Part shown: positions 33,558 through 41,211 of the stretch, one piece after another | How positions within the stretch are numbered: the stretch's first letter is position 1 | Layout of the letters: each line of letters opens with the position of its first letter | Source of the DNA: Solwaraspora sp. WMMD791 | GTDB taxonomy: Bacteria; Actinomycetota; Actinomycetes; Mycobacteriales; Micromonosporaceae | Assembly (NCBI RefSeq): GCF_029581195.1 | Contig: NZ_CP120737.1 | Location: forward strand, 5,123,001-5,187,000 | Direction: 5' to 3' | Length of the DNA stretch: 64,000 nucleotides | Position numbers and translations under genes: made by a program | Notes under the pieces: generated by a model | What the model saw: the letters and a program-made list of their open reading frames with translations, nothing else | The model's database searches: none | What the model was told of the DNA's origin: nothing

Positions 33558-33644
33558 GAGACTTCATCTCCCCGGGACGCAACAAGACGATCGACGTTGG
33601 ACAGACTGGGCGCGGTCGTGGCTGGCTCATCGTGGTCGTGCCTG

Positions 33645-34145
33645 TCAGCCGGCCAGCACGAACGACAGGTCGTCGACCGTCCCGGCCACGACGATCGCTC
33701 CGAATGCCCGGTGGGCCAGGTCGGAATCCTTCATCGCCGACGTTTCGGCAAGCGGCGCACCGATCTGCCGCTGGGCAGCGTTGTAGACCAGGCACTCAAC
33801 GGTCGCGGCATCTATGGCAGACAGGCGGCACCCACACACGCTGCGGTACGCACGCGAGCCGTCGACCAGAAGCACTGGATCGCAGGGTCGTCCGCAGACG
33901 CAGCGCAGCAGACCCCACAGCGGGTAGGCGTCGGCCAGATCGGCGGGGAACGACGAAAGCCGCCGAGTCTGCTGCCGGCCTTCCCCCTTGCCCTCTCCGG
34001 ACCGGTCGCGGCCGACGGGGAACGGCCGCGACCGGCGGTCAAGGACGCGGTCCGGAGTTCCGAATGGTGCGAGACAGAGGGCCGGATCGCTGCGGCTGCC
34101 TGGTTCCGCACGGAACACCCTCACCGTGCCAGCAGTGGAGACCAT
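33645..34145 (-). CDS. zinc-ribbon protein resembling the recombinase beta-ribbon region
   Basis: ATG 34145 with GGGGAGGG just upstream gives 166 residues. The N-terminal 60 residues are low-complexity and basic. The C-terminal half has a four-Cys ribbon: GLLRCVCGRPCDPVLL and YRSVCGCRLSAIDAATVE. It ends with a helical stretch, AHRAFGAIVVAGTVDDL. The arrangement resembles the zinc ribbon of large serine recombinases but lacks any resolvase domain. A related C-terminus survives in the pseudogene at 33138-33557. A small DNA-binding regulator of the element is possible. Confidence 0.6.
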   Translation of the reverse strand: MVSTAGTVRVFRAEPGSRSDPALCLAPFGTPDRVLDRRSRPFPVGRDRSGEGKGEGRQQTRRLSSFPADLADAYPLWGLLRCVCGRPCDPVLLVDGSRAYRSVCGCRLSAIDAATVECLVYNAAQRQIGAPLAETSAMKDSDLAHRAFGAIVVAGTVDDLSFVLAG

Positions 34146-34393
34146 CTTCCCTCCCCATCCGATGCTCCGACCCGCCGACGCAGCAGGCCGCCACCTCCGT
34201 AGCGGCACCGTGCGCCGCTACGGGTACAGCATCACCGACAGCTACTGATCGTGTAAGTGCCGTCACTAATAGGTTTGGATGTACGGCTCGGTGACTAGTC
34301 GCGCTAGTCCCCTTGACCTGTCGAGGATTCCGCACCCCGGTCAGGCCAGCTAGCCTGCCCAAAAGGGCCCAGACGAAGGCGGGGGTCGTCAGC

Positions 34394-35764
34394 GTGAACC
34401 TGGACCAGCACCCGGCGGACCGGATCGCTCCTGCGACGTGGGAGCAGCGCGACATGCGACGCGCCCTGGCCGCACGCGACCTGAAGACAGTGTACGAACG
34501 ACTCCAGCGAGTCGGCGTCTCCCAGCGTCAGATCGCCCGGCTCACCGGTCAGAGCGCGTCCGAGATCTACGAAGTCCTCCGAGGCCGCCGCGTCATGGCG
34601 CACGACCTACTGATTCGCATCGCAGATGGACTCGGCGTGCCACGTGGCTACATGGGACTCGCCTACGACGAGTCGACAGAAGCCGCCCTCGACCTGGCCA
34701 CAGCAACCTTCTCCTCGCGGGAAAGCGAGCGCGACCAAGTCCGCGCACTCCTATCCCACGCGGCCAACATCACCATGGGGACCTCCGTCAGCGAGGTCGC
34801 CCGATGGTGGCAACCAGTCGACAGGGAAGTCGCTCCGGCGCCATCGCGCATCGGCCTATGCGACGTGGAACACGTCCAAGCGCTGACCGCCGCGATGCGA
34901 GCACTCGACTACCGACACGGTGGCGGGGCCTGCCGTGACGCGGTAGCAGCGCAGGTCCGCTGGGTACAACAGCTGTTAGAAGCCACCTGCTCACAGGAAA
35001 CCCGGACCCGCCTCCTGCTCGCGCTCGCAGACCTGCACAACCTGGCCGGATGGACATCCTTCGACGTCGGGATGTACTCGACAGCGCGCAGGCACTTCGC
35101 TCGCGCCCTCGAACAAGCCAAAGCAGTGAACGACCTGTCCCTCGCCGCCAACATCCTCTACCGTATGGGCCGACTCCACCTTCACCGCGGAATGCACCGC
35201 GACGCGCTACGCTTCTTCCAACTCGGCCAGATCACCGCCCAGGACTCTGGCTGCGGACTTACCGTTTCCATGTTATGCGCCAACGAAGCCTGGGCGTACG
35301 CTCTCGTCGGCGACCGCAAGCAGATGGATCGATCAATAGGGCGCGCCAAAGACGAGTTCATCCGCGCCGACCACGGGACCGCGCAGGCATGGGTGCGCTT
35401 CTTCGGTGAGGCGGACTTGTACGCTTCGATCGGAGTGGCGAAGGCATCCTTGACTGACGCCAACGACGCCGACGTGTCCGACGCAATCAGATTTCTGAAC
35501 CAAGCACTCGACCACCGTGGAGCTGACATGACCCGAAGTCGGATCTTCGAAGCAACCGCCCTTGCCGTCGCACACCTGCGCGGCGGAGACGACAAGGCCG
35601 GAAAGCGGGCGGCCCGTGACGCCGTAGCATCGGCGGCGACTGTCCGATCCATTCGCACACTCGACAGGCTGCAACCCCTGCAGGAGATCGCAACAAGATA
35701 TCCCGCCGACTCCGATATCCAGGCCATGGCGAACGACATCAAGACGCTAAGAACTGCGATATGA
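34394..35764 (+). CDS. XRE-type regulator with C-terminal TPR-like repeats
   Basis: GTG 34394 gives 456 residues. The N-terminal helix-turn-helix is VYERLQRVGVSQRQIARLTG, then SASEIYEVLRGRRVMAHDLL, ending around residue 85. The rest is all-helical with TPR-like units (TRLLLALADLHNLAGWTSFD, ARRHFARALEQAKAVNDLSL, ANILYRMGRLHLHRGMHRDA). Such XRE-TPR proteins are common pathway-specific regulators in actinomycetes. The stop overlaps the following phosphotransferase start (ATGA). An upstream in-frame ATG at 34313 is less likely. It could control the leftward operon, whose promoter is about 1.3 kb away. Confidence 0.85.
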   Translation: MNLDQHPADRIAPATWEQRDMRRALAARDLKTVYERLQRVGVSQRQIARLTGQSASEIYEVLRGRRVMAHDLLIRIADGLGVPRGYMGLAYDESTEAALDLATATFSSRESERDQVRALLSHAANITMGTSVSEVARWWQPVDREVAPAPSRIGLCDVEHVQALTAAMRALDYRHGGGACRDAVAAQVRWVQQLLEATCSQETRTRLLLALADLHNLAGWTSFDVGMYSTARRHFARALEQAKAVNDLSLAANILYRMGRLHLHRGMHRDALRFFQLGQITAQDSGCGLTVSMLCANEAWAYALVGDRKQMDRSIGRAKDEFIRADHGTAQAWVRFFGEADLYASIGVAKASLTDANDADVSDAIRFLNQALDHRGADMTRSRIFEATALAVAHLRGGDDKAGKRAARDAVASAATVRSIRTLDRLQPLQEIATRYPADSDIQAMANDIKTLRTAI

Positions 35765-36678
35765 AGAAAATCGGCGAAGCGTCGCCCCCGGGCACCAGCG
35801 AGTCGGCGGGCTGGCACTGGTCGATGTTCGCCGATGTCTGCGCACTTGCCGGTTTGAACCCGGCAGGGGCCAGGCTCATAAAGTTCACGAACAACGCTGT
35901 CTTCGAGCTGGCCAACGAACCTGTCGTCGTACGAATACCAGGATCAAAAACGGTCCAGGATCGAGTCGAGAAGGTTATTGCCGTCGCACGATGGCTCGCT
36001 GAGCATGACATGCCGTCGGTTCGACTGCTGAATGATATGGACCAGCCGGTGATGGTGGGAGATCGTAAAGCGACTCTCTGGCAGCGAGTGTCCAGTGAAG
36101 GCTCAACCCCAACCGGGCGCGACCTTGGTCGGATACTACGCCGCTACCACTCGCTTCCCGGTCCTCGATTCAGCCTTCCTCCATGGCGGCCAATGGCTGC
36201 AATTAGACAACGGATCATGGAGGCCGAGCGCCTGTCGTCGACCGATCGCACTTTTCTAGAACAATGTTGCGATGAGACGGAGGAGCAGCTCGGCGCCCTG
36301 GAGTTCTTCCTTCCATCCGGACCGATCCACGGAGACAGCTTCCTGGGCAACCTTATCCCTAGCCCGCGTGGGCCTGTAATATGCGACTTCGACTCCGCCG
36401 CATCAGGCCCTCGGGAGTGGGACCTGACACCAGTCGCCGTCGGAAAACTTCGGTTCAACTACACCCCTGACGCACATCGAGAGGTCGTCGAATCCTACGG
36501 CGTAGATGTGCTCAGCTGGCCAGGATTTGTGGCGATGCGCAAGCTCCGTGAGCTCCAACTCGTGACGAGTGTCCTGCCGGTGCTAAAAAGCAACCCGAGT
36601 TTGACGGACCAGTGGCGCCATCGCTTCGCCACTTTCCGCGAGGGTGACATGCTGGCGACTTGGAGCCCGTACAGATAA
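35761..36678 (+). CDS. APH-fold phosphotransferase coupled to the XRE-TPR regulator
   Basis: A 305-residue kinase with a compact APH fold. The catalytic loop is PIHGDSFLGNLIPSPRG and the metal site is VICDFDSAASGPREWDLTPV. The N-lobe VFELANEPVVVRIPGSKTV supplies the nucleotide site but shows Arg where APH enzymes often have Lys. The ATG overlaps the regulator stop. This regulator-kinase pair is recurrent in actinomycetes; the substrate is unknown. Codon use is less GC-rich than in the chromosomal arms. Confidence 0.82.
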   Translation: MKKIGEASPPGTSESAGWHWSMFADVCALAGLNPAGARLIKFTNNAVFELANEPVVVRIPGSKTVQDRVEKVIAVARWLAEHDMPSVRLLNDMDQPVMVGDRKATLWQRVSSEGSTPTGRDLGRILRRYHSLPGPRFSLPPWRPMAAIRQRIMEAERLSSTDRTFLEQCCDETEEQLGALEFFLPSGPIHGDSFLGNLIPSPRGPVICDFDSAASGPREWDLTPVAVGKLRFNYTPDAHREVVESYGVDVLSWPGFVAMRKLRELQLVTSVLPVLKSNPSLTDQWRHRFATFREGDMLATWSPYR

Positions 36679-36738
36679 TCGCAGGATACTCGCGCACAGC
36701 CAACACCTCGTGAAACACCCCAGACTCCATCTTGGGTA

Positions 36739-38028
36739 TCAGGTCCAGGTAGTCGTGTGTGCACTTGCAATCAAGACCTTCTGTGCTACAAAGCGGGCAA
36801 TCTCGATGTCATGATCGAGCAGCTTTGCTTCGGGGCCAAAAGGCAAAAGTAGTTCAGCCTGAGATGGTCCGCCCCCATCTTTGGCGTGGACGATGCGACA
36901 CCTAAGGTCGTATATGCGGTCCGCGACTTGTGTGCCGAGTGTTGAGCCTTGATCCCGTAGGGAGATTTGCTTGATATGCCGGAGGCCGCCGGTCTTAAGT
37001 CCGACAAACTTCGCCCGCTGTGAGTCTGCTTTGATAAAATTCTCCAGATCGCCCGCGTCGACACAGTGCTGGATGGTAGCTCGCAGCTGATCCTTCTCTG
37101 ACGGAAAGTTCTTTGCTCGGATGGTCTGAGCCAGGCGCGAAAGCTTCGTTTTGTCGTCCGGGTTAAATGATGGGTCAACGACAATTTGGCGAATGCGATC
37201 GAGTACATCGCGTTCGGTGTAGGCTGGAAAGAAGTGCTCCATCACTTGATAGAATGCCAAGAAGCGAAGCAATGGCTGCCTTTCGGCGCTCTGCGCGTAA
37301 CGAAAGAGCGCACTTGCCTCTGGTGAATAGCGTAGCTGCGGAACCTTTGGTGGTGGCCCCGTGTCAAACTGTTTTGCAGTTACTGTTTCGAGTTGGGGAA
37401 AGTCCATGGCTGCAACGTTCACGCTATTTACTACTGCCAGTTCGAACAAGGTGGAATTGGTGATGTTTTCTACTGTTGACGCGAGCCTCTCGGGAGTCCT
37501 GTCTTTTTCGCTCAGGCCAGCTATAAAAAGGCTGGCCAGGGTCCGCACCGCACCGCCCCGACTGTCGCCGACCCCTGCATTCTGGAGGGCTGGAGTGGAC
37601 ATTCCGATGCGGATGCGGAGACTTGACTGGGGCCTTGCTGTGAATTCGACTCGCATTCCATTCGTGAATTGCTGATTGAGTCGTGCGCCCGCAAACTCTT
37701 GATGGCCGCCGAGTTGCATGAGGCGCCTCGTGTCGGAAAGACTGTGTGCAGATAGAGCGATTTCAGTTTCTTGTAGGTCGCTACGATCGATGGCGAAGTA
37801 GTCGGCGACGAACGACCAGCATTCGAAGTTTGCCGCTAGGTACAGAGTGGCGTTTTCTGGTGTAATAAAAATTGCGCGGGGCTCTCCGTTGAGCCGAGGT
37901 ACTAGGATTCGAATCACCGAATACTCGGGATAATCTACCTCAAATGTGCACGGAAGATTTGCATCCTTCGCTCGCTGCTCTACCTCGGGCATCAGCTTCA
38001 TCGCTTCGCGAACGTTGACTGATTCCAT
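36739..38028 (-). CDS. HEPN-domain protein, candidate anti-phage RNase
   Basis: The 429-residue protein is encoded by visibly lower-GC DNA than its neighbours, a sign of separate acquisition. The C-terminal region is helical (RQPLLRFLAFYQVMEHFFPA) and ends with an R-x4-H motif, Arg376 to His381 in YDLRCRIVHAKDG, the HEPN RNase signature. The N-terminal half is a beta-rich domain (NGEPRAIFITPENATLYLAA) without a clear relative. The overall arrangement resembles ApeA-like HEPN defence proteins. Function as an abortive-infection RNase is inferred from fold, motif and mobile location. No antitoxin partner is adjacent. Confidence 0.65.
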   Translation of the reverse strand: MESVNVREAMKLMPEVEQRAKDANLPCTFEVDYPEYSVIRILVPRLNGEPRAIFITPENATLYLAANFECWSFVADYFAIDRSDLQETEIALSAHSLSDTRRLMQLGGHQEFAGARLNQQFTNGMRVEFTARPQSSLRIRIGMSTPALQNAGVGDSRGGAVRTLASLFIAGLSEKDRTPERLASTVENITNSTLFELAVVNSVNVAAMDFPQLETVTAKQFDTGPPPKVPQLRYSPEASALFRYAQSAERQPLLRFLAFYQVMEHFFPAYTERDVLDRIRQIVVDPSFNPDDKTKLSRLAQTIRAKNFPSEKDQLRATIQHCVDAGDLENFIKADSQRAKFVGLKTGGLRHIKQISLRDQGSTLGTQVADRIYDLRCRIVHAKDGGGPSQAELLLPFGPEAKLLDHDIEIARFVAQKVLIASAHTTTWT

Positions 38029-38162
38029 GCCGAGGTACCTTAGTCGTCTACGGCGACCGATTGCTAAGCTGCCACTGTGCTACCGAACCTTGGACAGTTC
38101 GACGGCGCGCTTGGTGGGATGCTGATCGGTGCTTATCGGACCTCTTGCCCCACCAGGTGTCT

Positions 38163-39011
38163 CTACGGCAAGTCCCAGGCCGTTGCCCCATCCTCTCCAG
38201 CTGCTCGTCTGCGTGGCCCCAAGAAGGTGCCCGCGTCCCGGTCTGTCCGAAGGATCTTCACCAAGAGCGATGCGCGGTGGTTGGACACGCCATGACCGTC
38301 GGAACGCATGGCATCCGCCAGAGTGTCCCGAGACAGCGCGAGTCCCTTACTTGCCAGGCTCGCCTGAGCGGCTCGCGCTGCAGGAAGGAGATGCGCCACG
38401 GCCCGCGCATCGGCCGAGGCCGTCGTCGCTCCTGTCTCGGACGGCTGCTCACCGCCCGGCGGGTCAGCCGGACCGGCTCCAGCCGGCCCTGTGCGGCCGG
38501 CCTGTTCGCCTGTCGTTGTCCCGGACGGCTGGTCGCCGGTAGAGGAAGCCGGTGGAACCGTCCCCAGAACAGTGGGACGGTCGGCGGACGTCCGCTGATC
38601 GTCCGGGACGGTCCGCTGACCCTTCTCGCCGTGGTCGATCATGCTGAACAGCAGCTTCACTGCGATGAGCATCGACAGCGCGGGCCAGCCGGCCAGGATC
38701 TTGCCGATCACGCTTTCACCGCCGACCGCGATGTTCGCGGCCAGGCTCGCGGCGGTGCCGACCACCAAGGCGATCCACGGCAACCATCCCGTCCGCCGTC
38801 CCGCGCGGCGCTGCACCACCATGTACAGGGCGGCGACGATCTCCAGCCCGTCGACGCTGATCGGGAACGCGAACGCCTTCCATCCGTGCTGGTCGTGCTC
38901 GGTCGCCAGCTCGTGCATGTGCGCGAAGGAGATCGTTCCCGCGACGACGGCCAACCCCGCGACACACACCACGGTCACGGCCGTCAGGATTCGATCCGTA
39001 CGGCTCCTCAC
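38163..39011 (-). CDS. DUF2637 membrane protein (spread/transfer-associated)
   Basis: GTG 39011 overlaps the DUF6907 stop (GTGA) and gives 282 residues; in-frame GTGs at 39014 and 39020 are alternatives. Four hydrophobic segments lie in the first 125 residues (LTAVTVVCVAGLAVVAGTIS, VDGLEIVAALYMVV, WIALVVGTAASLAANIA, WPALSMLIAVKLLFSM), the DUF2637 layout. The remainder is a Pro/Thr/Gly linker followed by a helical, possibly DNA-binding tail (DTLADAMRSDGHGVSNHRAS). DUF2637 genes sit in transfer or spread modules of actinomycete conjugative elements; the exact role is not established. Confidence 0.8.
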   Translation of the reverse strand: MRSRTDRILTAVTVVCVAGLAVVAGTISFAHMHELATEHDQHGWKAFAFPISVDGLEIVAALYMVVQRRAGRRTGWLPWIALVVGTAASLAANIAVGGESVIGKILAGWPALSMLIAVKLLFSMIDHGEKGQRTVPDDQRTSADRPTVLGTVPPASSTGDQPSGTTTGEQAGRTGPAGAGPADPPGGEQPSETGATTASADARAVAHLLPAARAAQASLASKGLALSRDTLADAMRSDGHGVSNHRASLLVKILRTDRDAGTFLGPRRRAAGEDGATAWDLP

Positions 39012-39382
39012 CACGACCACCCACTTTCGGCCTCGGCTTCGGTCGTGAGCAGCCGCAGCGCGGACAACAACGGCGACGCGTTCCCCACCGTCATCGCGAT
39101 GCCGCGGTCACCGTGCTGGATGTGTAGATAGGTCTCGCACGGCCACGGCGCGACAGCCTGCGTCAGATACGCCTCCCCGGCCTGCGGCGCGAGGGCTATC
39201 GCTGTGGTCAGATCGAGACGGACCGGTGCCGACCGGTGCTGCCCTGCGGTAGCGGGACGGTAGCTGTTGCCGGACAGCGCAGCCGCGTCAGCTGTGCATC
39301 GGGCGCGGTCACACCAGGCGGGATGCCGCTGGTCAGGACTGGTTTCGGTAGATCCAAGATTCTTCTGGCTTCTTACGCTCAC
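39008..39382 (-). CDS. DUF6907-type protein (copy 2), starting at the element edge
   Basis: The 124-residue protein has the DUF6907 core RHPAWCDRARCTADAA and HRSAPVRLDLTTAIALAP. The only plausible start upstream of the core is GTG 39382, which lies 6 bp inside the attachment core. In the integrated state no ribosome binding site precedes it. In the excised circle the left end of the element supplies GGGAG six nt upstream of the GTG. Its stop overlaps the DUF2637 start (GTGA). It may bind zinc; function unknown. Confidence 0.75.
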   Translation of the reverse strand: MSVRSQKNLGSTETSPDQRHPAWCDRARCTADAAALSGNSYRPATAGQHRSAPVRLDLTTAIALAPQAGEAYLTQAVAPWPCETYLHIQHGDRGIAMTVGNASPLLSALRLLTTEAEAESGWSW

Positions 39383-39387
39383 TGACT

Positions 39388-39389
39388 AC
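39388..39389. other. right attachment site core (AC)
   Basis: AC here is followed by A and then GTG-AAG-AGC-CAA, the codons that complete the interrupted sigma factor. The base pair A-C is shared with 10709-10710 and marks the recombination point. Confidence 0.85.
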
Positions 39390-39474
39390 AGTGAAGAGCC
39401 AATGCGCCCGTGGGTTGCAGCGGATGCGTGAACTTCTGCCCGACGACGTGGCCATAGGGGGGCGAAGCCTGTGA
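39390..39474 (+). pseudogene. SigE-family sigma factor, 3' part separated from its gene
   Basis: The frame reads, after the shared ACA Thr codon, VKSQCARGLQRMRELLPDDV and seven more residues to TGA at 39472-39474. VKSQ...ARGLxxLR is the usual end of region 4 in this family. It has no start of its own and depends on excision of the element to be rejoined with 10265-10710. The stop overlaps the start of the next gene (GTGA), so loss of the sigma reading frame also removes its translational coupling. Confidence 0.9.
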
Positions 39475-39956
39475 ACGAGTCCGACTTGACCTCGGCGTTC
39501 ATCGAGGTCCGGGCGGCCGCAGCGCCGCCGCACCGGCTGACACCGCAAGCTCTGATCGCCGCCGGGCAGCGGGCGCGCCGCCGCCGTCGGATCGCCACGA
39601 CGGCCGGAAGTGGGCTGGCCGTGCTCGTGGTCGTCACCCTGGGCATCGGTACGGTGAACGCGTTGTCGTCCGGTCGGCACGAGGCTCCTCCGATCGAGCC
39701 GGGCTACTCGTCGCCGACCGCCGTACCGGAGCGGCCGGTGCCTGCCACGCCGGCCCCGACTTCCACCCCGGCACCGGACCACCCACCGACCCCGGCCGTA
39801 TCCGACCCGCCACGCGCGCCGGTCTCGGTCCCCGCCGGGCCGGCGATCGACATCTCTCCGTCGGCGGACCCGGCGGTGCCGGTGGAACCGGAGCCTGGTG
39901 TCTCGGCCACGGCGGAGGAGTCCTTGCCCGACCCGCCGAGCGCGTCGCCCCGCTGA
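39471..39956 (+). CDS. membrane protein downstream of the SigE-type sigma factor
   Basis: The GTG start overlaps the sigma stop. The 161-residue protein has a cytoplasmic N-terminus (NESDLTSAFIEVRAAAAPPH), an Arg-rich stretch and one transmembrane span (SGLAVLVVVTLGIGTVNAL). A Pro/Ala/Ser-rich extracytoplasmic tail follows. The position and topology are those of the putative sigma-regulating membrane proteins cotranscribed with SigE-family factors. With the sigma gene split, its expression now depends on sequence within or beyond the element. Confidence 0.75.
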   Translation: MNESDLTSAFIEVRAAAAPPHRLTPQALIAAGQRARRRRRIATTAGSGLAVLVVVTLGIGTVNALSSGRHEAPPIEPGYSSPTAVPERPVPATPAPTSTPAPDHPPTPAVSDPPRAPVSVPAGPAIDISPSADPAVPVEPEPGVSATAEESLPDPPSASPR

Positions 39957-40157
39957 CCCTGCGACCAACTCTGCCGGCTCCGAGCCGTGATCCACAGCGT
40001 CTCATCGACCCGACACGCCGGGGCCGGTCAGCTGGAGCGCTGTCGATCACGGTGCGCTGTCCGACGACCAGGTATGTCGGCAATCGATAAAGCGCATCCA
40101 GCGGCTCGGCTTCCGCGTACCGGCGAGACTGTGACCTGACCCGGCGGCTGAGTCGGC

Positions 40158-40294
40158 GGTCCATTTGGTCAGCTCCCCGAGCGTCACGAACGTGATGCAC
40201 AGAGCCCTACCGGCCGACGGGCACGAAGTCGGTCAGGAACCCGGCTTCGGAGGAATGCCGGCGCGACGCCGGTATCCAGGACAACCAGACTCAC
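40158..40294 (-). pseudogene. VapC-like PIN toxin remnant
   Basis: GTG 40294 overlaps the antitoxin stop and reads VSLVVLDTGVAPAFLRSRVP, a PIN-domain start with the first catalytic Asp. It stops at 40184. The conserved continuation ITFVTLGELTKWT appears in another frame at 40158-40196, so the gene is frameshifted. No later catalytic residues are found; the rest appears deleted. Confidence 0.7.
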
Positions 40295-40488
40295 ACGGCC
40301 CCAGCCCGACGGGAGGCGTACAGGCCGGCGAGGAAGTCATTGAACTCCTCATCCGACTCGAACAGGTCCGGCCGGGCAAGGTCCTCAACCGAGGCGATCG
40401 GGCGCACGCCCTGACGACGCGCCAGCTCCTCAGCCGGCAAGTGCTCAGCGGTCGGTCACTCGGGCATCTGTTCGGTGTTGCTCGACAT
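40291..40488 (-). pseudogene. VapB-like antitoxin with in-frame stop
   Basis: From ATG 40488 the frame gives MSSNTEQMPE, then TGA (40456-40458). It continues in the same frame as PTAEHLPAEELARRQGVRPI, with ASVEDLARPDLFESDEEFND and a short end. The body matches actinobacterial VapB-type antitoxins. Translation could restart at TTG 40440, but with the toxin dead there is no need for it. The final stop overlaps the toxin start (GTGA). Confidence 0.7.
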
Positions 40489-40655
40489 CACGGCTCACCT
40501 ACTCGCGGCTCTTGACCGCCTCCCATAATCCCACACAGGCCCGAAGGCGGGGTCACCTGCGACGCGGACCAGTCACGGACCTGATCTTGAACGTTGGTGG
40601 CTGACTTCGTCGCGCAGTCGGCGGACGCCGAACTTCCGGACCAAGAGGCGTGCGA

Positions 40656-40697
40656 ACGCCGCTGGCCGGTCCCCTCAGGGGACCGGCCAGCGGCGTT
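40656..40697. terminator. 19-bp hairpin 3' of tRNA-Ser(GGA)
   Basis: AACGCCGCTGGCCGGTCCC (40656-40674) and its perfect complement at 40679-40697 surround a CTCA loop. It sits 16 bp beyond the tRNA 3' end on the minus strand. Confidence 0.85.
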
Positions 40698-40713
40698 GTG
40701 GCTGCTCAGTGAG

Positions 40714-40798
40714 CGGAGGATACGAGATTCGAACTCGTGAGGGTGTTAACCCAACACGCTTTCCAAGCGTGCGCCCTAGGCCTCTAGGCGAATCCTCC
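40714..40798 (-). tRNA. tRNA-Ser(GGA)
   Basis: The acceptor arms GGAGGAT and ATCCTCC pair perfectly. The T arm is CGAG-TTCGAAT-CTCG, and a long variable arm is present. The anticodon loop CTTGGAAAG puts GGA at 40762-40764. No CCA is encoded. It reads UCC/UCU serine codons. Confidence 0.94.
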
Positions 40799-40880
40799 GT
40801 CCGACAGGATACAGGCCGCGGTCGCTACGGCCACGGCGGGCCGGGGTCGCCGGCGGCCGGGTGCGGCCCGGGGTAGAGTG

Positions 40881-40975
40881 GGCTCAACCCCTCGTGCGGC
40901 GTGCATCTCGTGAACCTCCCCAGGGCCGGAAGGCAGCAAGGATAAGCGGGCTCTGGCGGGTGCACGGGGGGCCCT
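40881..40975 (+). ncRNA. ffs: signal recognition particle RNA (small, 4.5S type)
   Basis: The domain IV core is plainly visible: GTGAACCTCCCCAGGGCCGG, then AAGGCAGCAAGGATAAGC and GGGCTCTGGCGGGTGC. Outer arms CCCCTCGTGC (40888) and GCACGGGGGG (40962) close the stem. The small SRP RNA pairs with Ffh to target membrane proteins. Exact ends are estimated. Its position upstream of dnaX is usual in actinobacteria. Confidence 0.92.
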
Positions 40976-41211
40976 TTCGTTTCCGGGCCAGGCGCTGCGG
41001 CCACTGGCACGCCAGCGACCTTGCACGCCCAGGACGCTGGCACGTCGTTGGCCTGGTAATCGCCAGTTTGACATGACAGCCTGACAGGCGGCCCGCGACG
41101 GGCGACGCCCGTCGGCGTCGGGCACCGGCGGGGCCGGGGTGGCAGCGGCCGGGCCGGCCGCGCAGAATGGCCCCCGGCGCAGCACGGCACGGTCGAAAGG
41201 AGGCGGCGAGG

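Larger units (their letters stand above)
10711..39389. mobile_element. integrative element (about 28.7 kb) with serine recombinase, inserted in a SigE-type sigma gene
   Basis: Boundaries come from the split sigma-factor gene, with AC core at 10709-10710 and 39388-39389. Backbone genes are the integrase at the left end, the replication-relaxation protein (16034-17764), DUF2637 and DUF6907 genes at the right end, and several small element-type regulators. Cargo includes a PaaX/CBM2 pair, a coupled biosynthetic-type operon (24569-33031), an XRE-TPR/phosphotransferase pair and a HEPN-like protein. No FtsK/TraB-like translocase is seen, so it is probably mobilizable by another element. Decayed fragments at 33138-33557 show past rearrangement. 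Confidence 0.88.

Noticed and set aside
33645-34145. A second serine recombinase
   Set aside because: Only a zinc-ribbon-like part is present; no resolvase domain or catalytic Ser is found.
38029-38162. Small antitoxin gene beside the HEPN protein
   Set aside because: The intervening 134 bp contain no frame with a ribosome binding site; the short plus-strand frame is antisense to the DUF2637 gene.
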